DNA from: Datnioides undecimradiatus
Taxonomy: Eukaryota; Chordata; Actinopteri; Lobotiformes; Datnioididae
Length of the DNA: 64,000 bases
Assembly (NCBI GenBank): GCA_008933995.1
Contig: WARS01000015.1
Span: 14,082,957 to 14,146,956, forward strand
Direction of reading: 5' to 3'
Program-made: the position numbers and the translations under genes
Notes under the pieces: generated by a model
What the model was told of the DNA's origin: nothing
Database searches by the model: none
Seen by the model: only the letters and a program-made list of their open reading frames with translations
Part shown: one piece after another, positions 28,801-42,500 of the stretch
Position numbering within the stretch: the stretch's first letter is position 1
Layout: the number at the start of each line of letters is the position of its first letter

Positions 28801-31800
28801 TGCCTTTCTCTATGCACATCCGCAGTTCAAAAAGGCTGTGTAAGGACAGCGTGGCCACGTGGGGTTTACTCCAGCGTTCACCTCCTTTCTCTACCTTCTC
28901 CTCAAACTTGATCCACCTGGAAGAATGAAAAAGCAGACTGATTTAACTGAGAACAGTTACAGGCAATAATATAACATTTATCCATTAAAACTGGGTTTGA
29001 CATTCATATCTTCAATAGCATAATTGTGGTTAAAAAGGACACGACAAAACAGATTGATGATTATTGTCATGTGGTTTGAGATCACATACATTTGGTGCTG
29101 GAGAAGTGGTAAAAGGTGAACACATCATTGGGGAACTGGTTATAAATTGTTAAATGTGTACACATTCAAATGCAATTGTGTCAAACAAAGGGTAAAACAA
29201 AATGTTCCTTTAGTACCACTACTTTAGCTCTGCCGCTCCAAGTGGTGTCTAGCACACACCTAGGAGACAGGTGCATAGAAAAACACCTGACCAAGGCGGA
29301 GGATACGTGGAAATTCAATCCTCTGTTGTGTTTCTAATTAACTTTAACATGATCTGTTCTGAAATTCAGAAGCTCTGTTATCATTTTGATTTTCTACAGG
29401 TATGTTTTTAATCACTCCCCCTCTGTCCCTCCCCCTCCCACACAGTCAGGGAGATGAGAAACTGAACTGGAGCTGAGCTGTTGGTTCCATACCAGGGTTT
29501 TATTGACCAGTTTGGCTGCCAAAACTGCACTTGGCAGACAGCCAGCACTACCCAGCACTTGGGAGATCTTTTATTCATTTTGAGTCCCCCTGAGTGCACT
29601 TGGTGAGACACTGGAACGGGTCTTAATCTCTGCAGTTATTTGCAGAATAATAAGTTTGACATTAGAGATGCAGGATTGATTTATTTCACCTTTTGTAAAG
29701 AATGCAAAAGTATTCCAACTTCAAAAATAAGTAACAGAGACATCTTTGAAGAGCCAGAACTATAATCCAATTTAACCTTTTAAACAGATCCTCATCCACA
29801 TGTTTGGTCAGTTTTATTGCGATACTTCAGTTGAAGCTTTTGACATCTGTGACATCTGTCCATGTCAGATAAAAACTCATTTCTTGTGACATTTCTGTGA
29901 GAACCGCAGCACTGAAGAAAAGTAATTTCTCTCTCCTGTACACTGCTACTGCTTCTGTATATTTAGAAAATGAAAAATACATTCCGCATTATAACTTGAA
30001 AACAGTCCCAGGAAATTTGGTCAGTTTGAGATCATTAGGTGTTATTTTCCAGACGGTTGACATGACATTTGAGCAAAGCAAAATGCAGTCGCTAAGTTGG
30101 CAGTGTCAAACACCTTAACGCCCCCGCATTTTGTTTGCATTTTGACTAGCATGTATTTGCAAGTATGGCATTTCCAATCCAGGTTAATTTCAGGTTTAAT
30201 CATGTCTCATAATTGTTAGGTTTCTGCAAGACTGACACTCCATACTGCAGGTTCACCTCTTGAATTATGATAAGATGACTTTAAAGTCTACCTGTGCTCA
30301 TTTATGACCAATAATACTGCCTGAATACTGTGGGCTTCAAGCAGAGGGTGACAGAAGCTGGAGAACCGTATCATCTGTCAGTATCAACACTGGAGAGGGC
30401 TACATTTCTTAAGAAGTTTTTCAGAATAAAAGAAAAAAAACTTTTGAAGTATACTAAAAGACTTTGATGGCAGAGGTCTGAAGCAGGGTTCCTCAGAAAA
30501 GCATTCAACCAACATTCAACAGCGAACCAAAATGTAACTTCTATCTGCAGTACAATTGGTCAGAGGTTAGGATAACAAATCAACTCATTTGGAGCCTCAA
30601 ACAGCAGCCCAGGGATCCAGTTTCCCCCTGAGAGAGCTTCACTCATCCAATGCTAATGATGTATAAACAATCATCCCATCTCTATCCCATTCCATCCCAC
30701 AAGTGGGCCACACAGGAGAAACCTGTAAAACCCTGTTCACTTGTTTTCAATGCTGCTCCAAATTCAATGCAAACAGTGAATCTCTTAATGTTAGAAGCTG
30801 TGATTTTTGACTGATAACTCTCGGGAGTTTGCAAGTGTTCAGTTATCTGCACCTGGGATGGATAAAACCATCGAGAGCACTAAAGTAGCACTTTTTGAGG
30901 TGAACTTGTAGAAAGAGTTTTTTTTGATCCTCAGCAATTCACACTCCACTCTATTGCCTTTATTTGGATGATCGAGCCAAAGTTATTGAAGAAGATGCCC
31001 ACACAGGAAACCCAGAGTCTGAGACTGAGGTCCTTACCTGGCCGTTTCCTTCCACTCCATCTCCTGTCCATCCACTGACAGCAGCTCATCCAGCTCAGTG
31101 AAGAGCTGTGGGGGCGCCGGGCCATCATCTTCCTCCCCAAGGATGAAGCGGATCCTCTCGGCTGCCGGCGAAACTGTGGATAGAGGGAAAATACTGCGGT
31201 TCATAGGCTGGCAATGGTGCCCATTGGGCAGTGGTTTGGGCACTGGCTTCCCCTCTTCAGCTGGACTTTTCCAGTTGACCTCAGGAGGAGGTGGAGGTGG
31301 TGGGATTTTCACCATGACCTCCTCGCCTTTCTCCTCTGTATCTTCCTCCTTTTCCTCTTTCTCCTCTTGGTTATTGTTGTTGTTGGACATCTTTAAAAAC
31401 TCAGTGACCCCCCCTTTGCTCTCCAAATCAGCTGACCCAGGGTTTGCTCCTCAGATAGCAGTCGGCAAGCAACACAAGCTCACCAAGTCCCAAAGCCGCA
31501 GCTAGACCCTCATTAAAGTCTTGGGTGGAAGTGACAGTCGCTCTCAACTGCCTGCTCCAGCACTTTGTGAACCAGGTAGGAGGGGGCCGATGGGGTTTGG
31601 GGGTCCCCTCAGTGACAGTGTCCCCACAGCTAGCCCCCTCTCCCTCTTTGCCCCCCCCGTTCAAACAGGCCTTCATGATTGGCCCTCCAGCCTTGGCAAG
31701 TTGCCCTGGAGCCCCTCATTAACAATTAGGAAATGGTTCACAAACTGGCCTATTCTTCAGCAGAGGCTTGGCTTTCCTTCCCTTGTCTTCTCATTTGAAT

Positions 31801-33467
31801 ATTTAGAGAGCAACACAAACAGAATTTCAACAGGACTGAAACATAAATTATACTTTCCAGAGCTATTCAAACATGTTGTAAATGGTCGACACCATCACAG
31901 GTTGTTCTAACAAGTGGAAACAATATTTGAACTTTGAGTGAGAGCCCACGAGCAATCACTACCCTCTTTCATGAAAGCACGCCCGTGTATGTAGAAAACT
32001 GTACACAAAGATTATTGTGATGAGCAAACAACTACACAACACCAGCACCCGGTGCATCAATAGAGCTACAGCCTGTTCCTGTAAAAGCTCACGTCAATGA
32101 AACGATGGCATCACTGCTGTAAGAATCGCACTGCTTCTGTCCAAAGGCTGCAAATTACTCATCTCTGTACATGCTGCGTGTTGGAGCACCTCTAAGATTA
32201 TTCTCATACTTCATTTTCATTTTGAACTGAAGATGAGTCATTTGAAGAGCAAATACTGAGCAGCCAAACATTGACCAATAAAACGTGTTTGCAGAACAAA
32301 ATATACTAACATCTGATGGCTTATCACCATTAAAAGGGGCTGGACTGGGTTGCACCAGCAACTCACAGATCCAGAGTTTGAATTTAAAGTTCTTACCAAG
32401 TTCATAGTAACAAACAGTTTTATCAAAATAGCAGTTATTAATAATTGTAAATTAATAATTAATTCAATTAATAGCAAATTAATAATTGTAAGTAATTATT
32501 ACTTAACTAATAAACTACTTACGACTTTAGTAATTTAATGTAAACTGTGAGTTAAGGAAACATTTGTAGCACAGTCTAATCAAGAGCAATGAGACACATG
32601 AACATTACAACAGAAGGCTCCAGGAGACTTCTATCAAGGACAGTCAGCACATGCCCGAACATTCCTACAATGAGGTCTAATCAAGAAAAAGGGGGACCGG
32701 TTGGAAATTAACTGAAGGTCAATGTGTCTCGTCACTCGTCTTCAAAGAGCTTTTTGTGGGTTTTAGTGTTGGGGTTAGAATCAGGTCTGGGCTTAAGGTA
32801 TGAGCATGTAGCTGAGATGGTTAAGGTCAGGGTTGAGGAATGCATTATGTCACTGTTGGTCGTCACAAGTATAGAAGCACAAACACGACTGTGTGTGTCT
32901 GTCTGTCTGTGTGTGTGATAATAACAAAGCTGCCTGATCTGATTACATAACAGCTTGCTAATACAGTGGCACCAGAGTGTTGACTATAGATTAGGAAGAT
33001 ATTTAAATTCAATAATTATTTCCAAAAATGCAGTTTTTCTGCAATTAAATGATCTTGTCATCTTCTCAGTGCATAAAGGAAGACGTAAAAACTTAAACTT
33101 GTCATATGAATCTGAAGAAATTAAATTATTAAAAGGCTCAAGCAGAGTGACCGCCCATTGTGTAAGAAGGGAAATTATGTCATACTGATCTCAAATGAAG
33201 ACTTCGTTTACAGCTCTACTTCACAGAGGAAAGGCAATAATCCAGGCTAGCCTCAGTGATGAGTCCTTAACTGGACTTTCCACTGCAGGTGAAATTTAGA
33301 CATTTAGATACACACGACATGAGTCATTCATTCATTCATTCATTTGATAAATGAGGCTTGAAGTGTTCCCATATTGTGTTTTCTACAGCAAATAACAACA
33401 ACAGCAGGTACGAGCCAGACAAGCAGCTGTAAGATTGCTAGGTGGGGGATAAACTGTCTGCTGCTGG

Positions 33468-33505
<38 letters not shown>

Positions 33506-36500
33506 TTCCACAAGCTGCAACTAGCTTAAGTCACCGCAACCTGTTTAATAACACCTCAGGTGAAATAATTTATACATGCGTTTCACACATTTAGCTGACA
33601 CTCACATCCACAGCAATTTAAGCTGATTACAGTAAACAGTTAAAACAAGCTTTAAATACCTATATGGCCAAAATTACATGCAAACAATAGCAAGCAGTGC
33701 AAGGAGACGGTCAAAGCCTCAGGGAAGTAGTCTCACACAGAGCATCTACTCAACTGTTATATTTCTTAAATGTGCAAACAGTTAACCAAAATGAAGCAGG
33801 AAAGAAACAGAGGGAGAGCAGGGCAGTACAGCTGTTTTCTTTCCATGAAGCAGCATGCAGCATTTTATGATATAAATACAATGGTAATAAAACAATCCAC
33901 GTATACTAAATCGTTATCTTCTTTGCTGTGAAATCAAGGTTTAAGACATCTTGCTGAATGACTGTGGCACATGGACAGGGAAAGCTACCTGATACCCAGT
34001 AATTACAGCTGGAATCGGCTTCTTTCTATACCTTTCTGCATGTTCAAACAAAAGTATTTATTTTTTCGAGTGGACTTATACAATTTAAAAATAGCTCATT
34101 TCAAATTGAAATTCATTTATTTTTTTTAACAAATGAATGACGAAGAAAGGTCAGAAACTAGGAAGAGAGTTTTCATGCCAAAACATGCAGCATGTGAAAA
34201 TATGAAATGTTCTTGTAGCTGCCATTAAAGGATAATAAATCTAAATTAAAAATGAATTCTTACAGTTGGCATCTAAAAGTGTCAAGATTTTACCCAAGAG
34301 GGTTTTTCATTATTATTTTTTATTCATGAAGCTGATGCTGCCTATGCATGCTACCCAGCAGAAACTCAAGCTGGTAGCTAGAACAGTATGGGTGTCAATG
34401 CAATACTGTCCCACTTGAGTAGTTGCTAAGAGAGGGGAGAAAGGTGGGAGGGTGGGTGAGAAGGGTTAGGGGGTGAGGCTCAGCGCAGAGTGAAAGCAAA
34501 GAGGGGTGAGAGCGAGCACGAAAAGGAGGGATAGAAATGAAAATCCCATCGTTCAAACGCAATTTCAAAGCTCTGTGTGCTCTAGCCAAGAGCCATGGGC
34601 ATACAAAGAGGACTTTGTCCCAGCAGCAGAGGCTCATGGGATAGGGGATGGAGGAAGAATGCCCGCTGCCCGGCAGAAAGCTTAGTGCGGCTGCCACTAA
34701 AGGCCTGTTTAGTCCCACTCTTGACATGCATCCTACACAAATACCTTCCATCTCCTCTGACCTTTTTGAAAAACTCAGCACAGTAAATGGCTACATGGGA
34801 TCTAATAGCGCAGTCATTGTTTGTGACTGTACATGCAATGATAATACAACTCGGCGTCACCTCATTCAAAGCAAAGTAAGGATCACAGAGAGTACAGGAA
34901 ATGTTTTCCATGCCACAAAGTCTGACATTCAGTATGCAGGGCAGCTAGCACACAGGCAGCGAACAGGGATTGGGTTGAATGCAGAGTAACACCCAGAGGG
35001 TGATCCATTGAAAGCACAGTATTTATACCCAGAGCATCAAGCCCTGGTATTTTGTTGTGATAGCTAAGGTGGGCAGGTTCTGATGAAAATGTAACAAATA
35101 CCAGCTGGTGGGGACAGAACCTGAAATGAAATGACTGCAATGGTGTCTGCAGGTATAGTGAATGTACTGAAAGTCCTCTGCTGTGATGCAGTCCATCGCA
35201 GCAGAGGACTTAAGGGATGACCATGCAACATTACTTCTTAATTTTTTTGTGGGTCATTTAAAATCTGAATTCATCTTTGAATTTCTGTCATTTTCTTGAC
35301 AATGTTGGTACAAAAAAGATTTTCTGAGATCTAAATGCAAACAGAATGTGTTCATAGATTAAAATAAGACATTTAAAAATCTAAAGTCTTCTAAAATCTA
35401 AAATGAATTGTTACTTTTTCATATAGATGTCATGTAATTTGTGTTCAAAGCTCTTCAAAGCTCTCTTCTCTTAAGGGGGATTGATTTTCTATCAGGTTTG
35501 TGGCCGTTGTTGTGTTGCCTTTAGTAGTGAATCATATACCAGATTGAAGAACTATCATAGTGTATATCTTATTGCTATGCAGAATCAATTAAACAAAATC
35601 AATAGAGATGTCCAGGGCAGAGGTGAGTCTAATCAAAGTGTTTAATGCTACAAAATCAAAGCATTCCCTAACTGAGTGAAGTGAGTCTACTAAATGGAAA
35701 AAGGTGTCATGACTGACTACGTCTGACCCCTCACTGTCTGGGGACAATCGATTTTAACAGAGGACAGGCTCAAAGACCAAATTCGAGGACCAAATGATTT
35801 AACTAAATTCTTGATAGTTTGGCAAAGGCATTTCAGAAATAGCACTGCTGTGAACAGCAGCTGTGTTCAAACAGTAAGCCCTTCTTTTCAGACTCACAAT
35901 ATTACACCAGTGACTATAATCGCACAGGAGATATTACAGTTGCTCCACTGTCAGTAGACTAAATACATCAGTATTCAAGGTCACCATGAGACTTATTGAG
36001 CAGCATAGCGACAGCCTCAAACATGCTGTGCAGTGTTCACAAGCTTGGCTAACCCATCAGCCGATGGCAACAAACTCATGTCCACTCATGTTGACGGTCT
36101 GACTAATGTTGGACGTTCTTCTGAAAACTGAGTTATTATTTACTGCAGTGAACTAAATGAGACAGGTGAAGTAAAAGGAGACGCAGCATAGCTTGTAGCT
36201 GGTTTTATACCTCCTATAAGCTACTCTGTGATTACGCACACCCTAAAATCTTCATGCAGGCTCATTTCATTAATTCCTTGTCTAAAAAAAGAACTAATAC
36301 TGATTACCTTTGTCTTATAAAAGACTGTCCTGTCTTAGTTTCTTGCAGCACAAAATAAAGCCAGAAGACTTAAATGTACACTTGCAAAAGAGCAGAGGGG
36401 TTAAAGAAAGTTTGTGGATTTGACGGGTTTAGAGAAATGTTAAGTGTCAGTCATGTCCAGAGAGTCACAAAGTTAAACTAAATAATGGCTTTTTAAGGGT

Positions 36501-39500
36501 TTAAGTAGTTTATGCAATCAATACCCAGAGACCTTTTCTGCTAATGTAATTAATTTTTCCAATGATGTTGAAGAATATCTCCATCAGACTGTTCATCTGT
36601 AAATGGTCTAGTCTCACAGGTCTGCACCATTTGCTCTGTAAGAGCACAGGAGAAGGTTTTACAGAAGGTTTGTGATACCATTCAGCATAAGCAAGGGAAG
36701 GACAATGAGCCCAAGTGGGAAAGCAAATGTTGTCCTCTGTCCACTCTGGCCTGACCAGACATACAGGGACATGACAGGCCATGTATACCACGTAGTTCAG
36801 ATCCATCTACATTACCATCAAGTGGAGAATATACAGCATTGTGTAAAATTGTCTGGAGGGAATTATAGCTTAATTTCGGCGTGATAGCTGTAAATGGTTC
36901 AGGATGCGATACATCAATGCATTTGTTGCCATGTGATGCAGATGGCTTCAAAATGTCAACTTTTCAGGAGCCAGAAGAAAAACGGCCGGGTTTCAAACTC
37001 GACCTTTGCATTTATCTAATCATTTCTGAAAGTCTTCATAAATCTTAGGATTGTAATTTCACTTCTGTTATAAGCAGAAATCCTTCCAGTAGAAAAAAGA
37101 CCATTAAATTGGGGACGCATTCATAACAAACTGAATGCATCACAGCAGTCTTAACTTGCTCTCTCTGACTTTTCAGAAATTAAACCCATTTGTGTAAGAA
37201 CCAAGTTTCTAAGTAATCTTTTTAATCCACTTTTAAGGCATCATTTGATCCCACTAAAGGGGGGGGGTTGAAAAAAACATGCTCATCAAAATGAGCAGAG
37301 GTCAAATGGCCCTGCAGTGGTCACACATGTAACCAGGAGGATGTGCTTGCAGAGGCCCTGCAGTGTGCATCTGACCAAACAAAAGGATTTCAGTCCAGAC
37401 AACAGACAAGGGCCATCCCCTGGGGGCGGCCATGTTTCCCAGAGAGAGTAGCACAGAGGAGGCCAGTGAATAACAGCAGGGCATTAGGTATACTGCATGC
37501 CTGTCAGTTTTTGCATGGCTGGAAGATGCCTGGAGATTTGATTTTTAGTTGCACAAACATGTCTCATGAAGGCAGAGCTGTGCTACAGCCACAAATAGTA
37601 AAAAGGTACACAAATAAACAACTATTGTTTTTCTAACATTGGCTGTAACTCAGTATTGAACATCATTGCATATGATTTTATTTCTAATAAAAGGAAGCGC
37701 ACTGGCTTCCTGCGATAGCTAGCTATAGGCTAATATTGCAACACCAGCAAACTAAACACAATACTGACATGTATGAAAATAATGAAAACCACACAATATG
37801 CTCCGAGCTCCGCAGTGAGTGTATGTCAACTAAACTGAGCAGCTTTGGATGACTTTGGAAGAACTGTGGTCTCCAGTAGAGTTCAGACACTTGGATTGTC
37901 CATAACAAGTGCACTGAAACTGTTCTGGATGGTTTATTTTAGCTCATTTTTGAACTTCTCTTACAATTTGCGTAAAGCTTTATAATCTACTACTCACCCA
38001 CTGGCAACTGAATGGTTGCAGTTGTACCTGTAATTAGTAACATTGGAAACAGTCATCTTGTGTTGCCTGCTGGTGTGTAAAATTGCAGTCTTTGCTACCT
38101 TACATAAGACACACATCTCTAATTAATCTTTGTCCTCTTCTTAACTTGGCGAATAAAATTATTTTTGTTTCTTCCTCTGAGAAATGTTTGTTTTTTTCAA
38201 AATCAAAATCTTCACTAAAAACTGTTTTGGGGGACTTAATGGGGAATATCCCTGCTGCTGAAGACTTGCCATGCACAGTCTTAGATGTGTGTTAGATTTG
38301 TGTATATCTCAGTGGTTTCTCATGATCTTTTCTGTGAAGTCTTCAAAGTGTCTTGAAAAGGTTTGATTCACTTTCAGAAAAAGCCATTGTCCATTATTAG
38401 GAAGAAAACACAGATATTCAATAAATAACCTCAAGATGGGACTAGTGACACAAGGGTATATAATAGTTCACATCAAATGGAATATAAATTGTACAAAAGT
38501 CTGTTTACATAAAATAAAGTAAATGAACCCACTGACTGTTCAACAATACTGATTGTACGGTCTGATCTCTATTTGTGTTATACAATTTCACTGCACACTT
38601 CTTCAACACCTCAATTCCATGATAAATTTTTACAAAACACCAACTGTATTTATGCTAATGTACCCATATGAACCAGCAGAACACCACAGTGTTGACTGTT
38701 AACAACACGTCAATGCTCACATTCGACTGCCAGCGTAGCCGCATTTTCCATGAATGGAGACTTATCAGTGTTGCTGTAAACAAACCAAGATGTGTAGGGT
38801 TTCACTAGTTTCCTCATCTTATCCTGACTTCATCAGGTTTTTTATTTTTGTTTTGTTTTGTTTTGTTTTTTTAAATCGTGGGTTTTTCCCTTCTGACCCA
38901 TATTTATTTGGTATTATGCAGTGGAGTTTCAGCAGTTTTAGCTGCTTAAGTGCAGGCAAGAAAGATGGAGTAAAATGAAAGAGATTATATATCCATTTAT
39001 TGTAGGTCTTGCCATTTCACACATCTGCATACTGATAGTCCCTCATGTCCGCTTATAGGCTACATCACTTGGGACTCTGGTGTACACGAGTTTACTACTA
39101 CCTAGAGTTAAATAATAATATATGGATGAGTTGGAATGCATACATCTCTATATGATCTGAAACTATCAATGCAGTGCACATTTAAATATGGAAACAATCA
39201 AGCTGCTATTTAATAGCTGATCTTGCACATTCAAACCAAACACTACACAAATGAAACACACCAACAGAAAGGTCTGACTTTGCAATCACATAACCACCAG
39301 CAGCTTAGAAAAACAGAAACATCCAAACACTCCTCGACAGCATTGTCCAGGCTATGATCCGTCTCATCTCCAAATACAGGCAGCAGTTTCAATCTTGTTA
39401 AACCAAGTGTGAGCAAATGAACCATCAAGACAGAAGAGTAACTGCAATACTGTTTACTCACAGCAGACTGGAATATTTATCCCATCCAAATTGCAGTCTT

Positions 39501-42500
39501 CATGGCCCCACGTACATGACCCATTAGCTCTGGTGAGTAAGAGCTTCCCCTGCCAGGTCAACGTAAAAGCTGAATAACCACACACTTTGGTTTGGGGTTA
39601 AGGATCGAGTTATGCTGCCAAGACAGAAGTCAGAATAGTCTGGCATCTGTCACAAAAAGGAAATGGAGACAATCATTTCAGCAGCTCCCGGCTGCAAAGA
39701 CCCATCTTCAGACTAGAAATGACTCTAGCTGCCACCTTTATTCTTTGAGATCTTTTCTGTACTGTGGTTGTGGTCGTTGTTATCCCAATCTGGTAGCCAT
39801 TAAGTGGCAGGAAAATCTGACAAAGAATATACCCATGCTATCAGACCGTTAAAAATGATTCAACTGAAACATAGTGTGGAGTGAACATCACAGTGGTTGT
39901 ACTGCTCGCAGCTCATAGCCATGACCCAGCTGTGATAATGGCTCATAAGTGAGTATTGTTTGGCTTTAAATAGCCATAAGAACTGTATGACTCTCAAAAT
40001 CAGGACTTAAGACTAAAGCTGAACATTGGAGGTTCATTGGAATCAGTAACAGAAAAGCTAAGGTTACAGTAAATGTCTCATCTCATGCCTTTTCCAAACA
40101 ACTGGCAATATGATATCCAAAAACTCTGACAGAACATCAATAATCATCTCTTCAGCCACTTATTACAGGCCAGTGTGTCTCCAAGTAGCTCAATGCTTTT
40201 GACTGTGACCAAGAAGAAGTCTGTAAAATTTTTGTTAAACATGCATCATCACAGTCAGTGGCAACAACCAGATGGGCTGGCTGTACAGTAATCTATTTTC
40301 TGATTGGATTTATGTCCTGAACAAAATCCCCCACATCAAGTGATGTGTACACACTGTAAAATCTGGTTCTGGTGTATTTTGGACCTCTTGTCACTCCATG
40401 CAAAGGCAGCTAGTGTAAAATCACATCATTCTCAAGAAATGAGAGTGGCCCACCTCATTAGGAAGATATGACCGAAAGCAAAGACATTTTAAGCCTTATT
40501 CACAGTGAACTGCAGTTACACCCGGACCTCATGTAGTCAAAGAATCACCCTCTTTCCTCCATTTCTCCAAACTGACTGCATGTTTTTGTCATCGAAAAAA
40601 CAGTTACTTGACCAGAATATGGACATAAATCTGTGATAACCAACATTTTCTGCTTGTGAGCCTTTGTCAATGAGTATATTTTTATGAACTGTGAGCATAA
40701 ATATGTTGAACAGAAGTCTGATGTTCAGTTTTCATAGTGTCATTTCATAGCTTTTAGAAGGTTGACTGTTAAATCTCTCAAAAACATCTTTTTCTATATT
40801 AGCAATATTCTTCAGTTCAGATTACAGTCATAAACTTCACTGAAGCTGCACATTCACATTGTTTAACATCACCCAGGGTGTTCAGGCTGTGATCCGTGTG
40901 ATATTATAAATCACTAGACACCTAATGTCCACCTAATGGTTTTAGATGCGATTACAGCTTCAGTCTTATTCAAACCTTAACTTGGCAGAGAAAAAATGCT
41001 GACATCAGTAGCTGTTGGGCTTACACTTAAACTTATCTTCAATCACCCTGTGTAACATTTGCCTCCTTCCTTTCTTTCTCAAGTTTCCCTCAAACTGGCC
41101 AAAGCTCTTTGTCCAAGCATCCACAGATCGCGGCAGCTGTGCCCGAAGGCACATTGGACTTTACACTCCAGCCAACCAAGAACTGCAAGCCTGTACACAT
41201 ATAGATGCTAACGCACCCGCACGCACACAAAGATAGATACACTTATGTCTATGACCAAGGACAAAAGCACAGGCAGGCAGGCACTTACACATTGTACTCA
41301 AGAGACCCACATCAGCACTAGTGTGGTTATATCTGAGTAGCCGTTACTTCTAGTGAAAATTCACTCTGCTCTGTCGAAACAGACTTGTCACTCAGCAGGA
41401 CATGCGCGGCTATTTCTGGCCACTAACTGGACTCAGCAACTTCTCTGGGGTCATGGAGAGTTACAGGGGCTTTTTTTCTGGAAAAGAGAGCCGTCTTCAG
41501 CAAAGACAGACATAAGCCCTAACCAGGCTTGACATGGAGTCCATCAGAACTTACTGAGAGGTTTGAGGATGCTGTTGCTGGCCTCGTCGTTGTTTTCTGT
41601 GTCCGACTTGTCAGAGACATTCTCCATCAACCTCTCCTTTCTGTCCTTGTGGCTGGTTCTCCGACGGTGACGCCTCCGACGCCGATAGCTCTTGGGCACA
41701 TGCACGCCGATGTAAATGGTGTGGTGACCTGCAAAAAAAAAAAAAAAAAAAAAAAAAAGGCAAAACAACAGATGAACTCTCTGACACTAAACATACTGGC
41801 AAATCCAGATTGCTACAGTACAAAAGGTGCATTTGAATTTTTGAATTTCATGAATGAAAATGACAGGACACAATAAAAAAATAGGAGCAAGATACAACAG
41901 TGCAGCAAAAGAAGTAAAATACGACACCACCCTAACCCAATCTTGCAAACATGTCAATTCACTGAAACAGGGAACATTCTCACGTCTTCAAGACAGCATA
42001 GCAGAGCGGGGTTATTGGGGTGGCAGTACACTGTCAAAATAAATATTTGGACAGAAAAAGAAGTAGAACGTAGCACTGAAGACGCCAACACTGCTTGCAC
42101 AGCTTCATCCCTGGCATAATACCAACAGGGCATGCAGCCTTACATGTAGTTATGTGGTTTAGGGTCAATAATGACAGGCAGACAAGATTATTTGTTAATA
42201 ACATGCCATTCAGATGGACGTGGATTCTGTGACAGCGTGCTATACATCCATTTTTCAGAGATGCCAGTCTTTTAGCCGATATTTCTGTTCAGTAGCCGGT
42301 TTAGGTCATTCTTAGCTGACGTACTTCACCTATTACAAGGTGTGGAGTTCAATCCACACATACCTGGTTGATACATTGTAGCACTGAACCATATCACAAA
42401 CAGGCTTTCTTTTGCAACAATATCAGACATTTGAAGCTCCACTGCGGCTCAGTAATTTAGTTAAACATTGGTAATCAATCAACACATAGTGACTGACAAA

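Larger units (their letters stand above)
31391..41554 (-). other. slc4a4 intron 3 (10.2 kb), carrying the A-type promoter at its 3' end
   Basis: The longest intron. No further exon was found. It contains a (CA)n run (33474-33502), a short ATTC repeat near 33320, an AT-rich block with many TAAT/ATTA cores (32430-32520), a poly-G run near 37260 and a perfect-looking hairpin at 35171-35211. Open frames near 34.4-35 kb and 37.3 kb look random. Confidence 0.7.

Noticed and set aside
31391..31426. N-terminal 12 residues upstream of the A-type ATG
   Set aside because: The frame there opens at TTG, not ATG. The first ATG is at 31390-31388.
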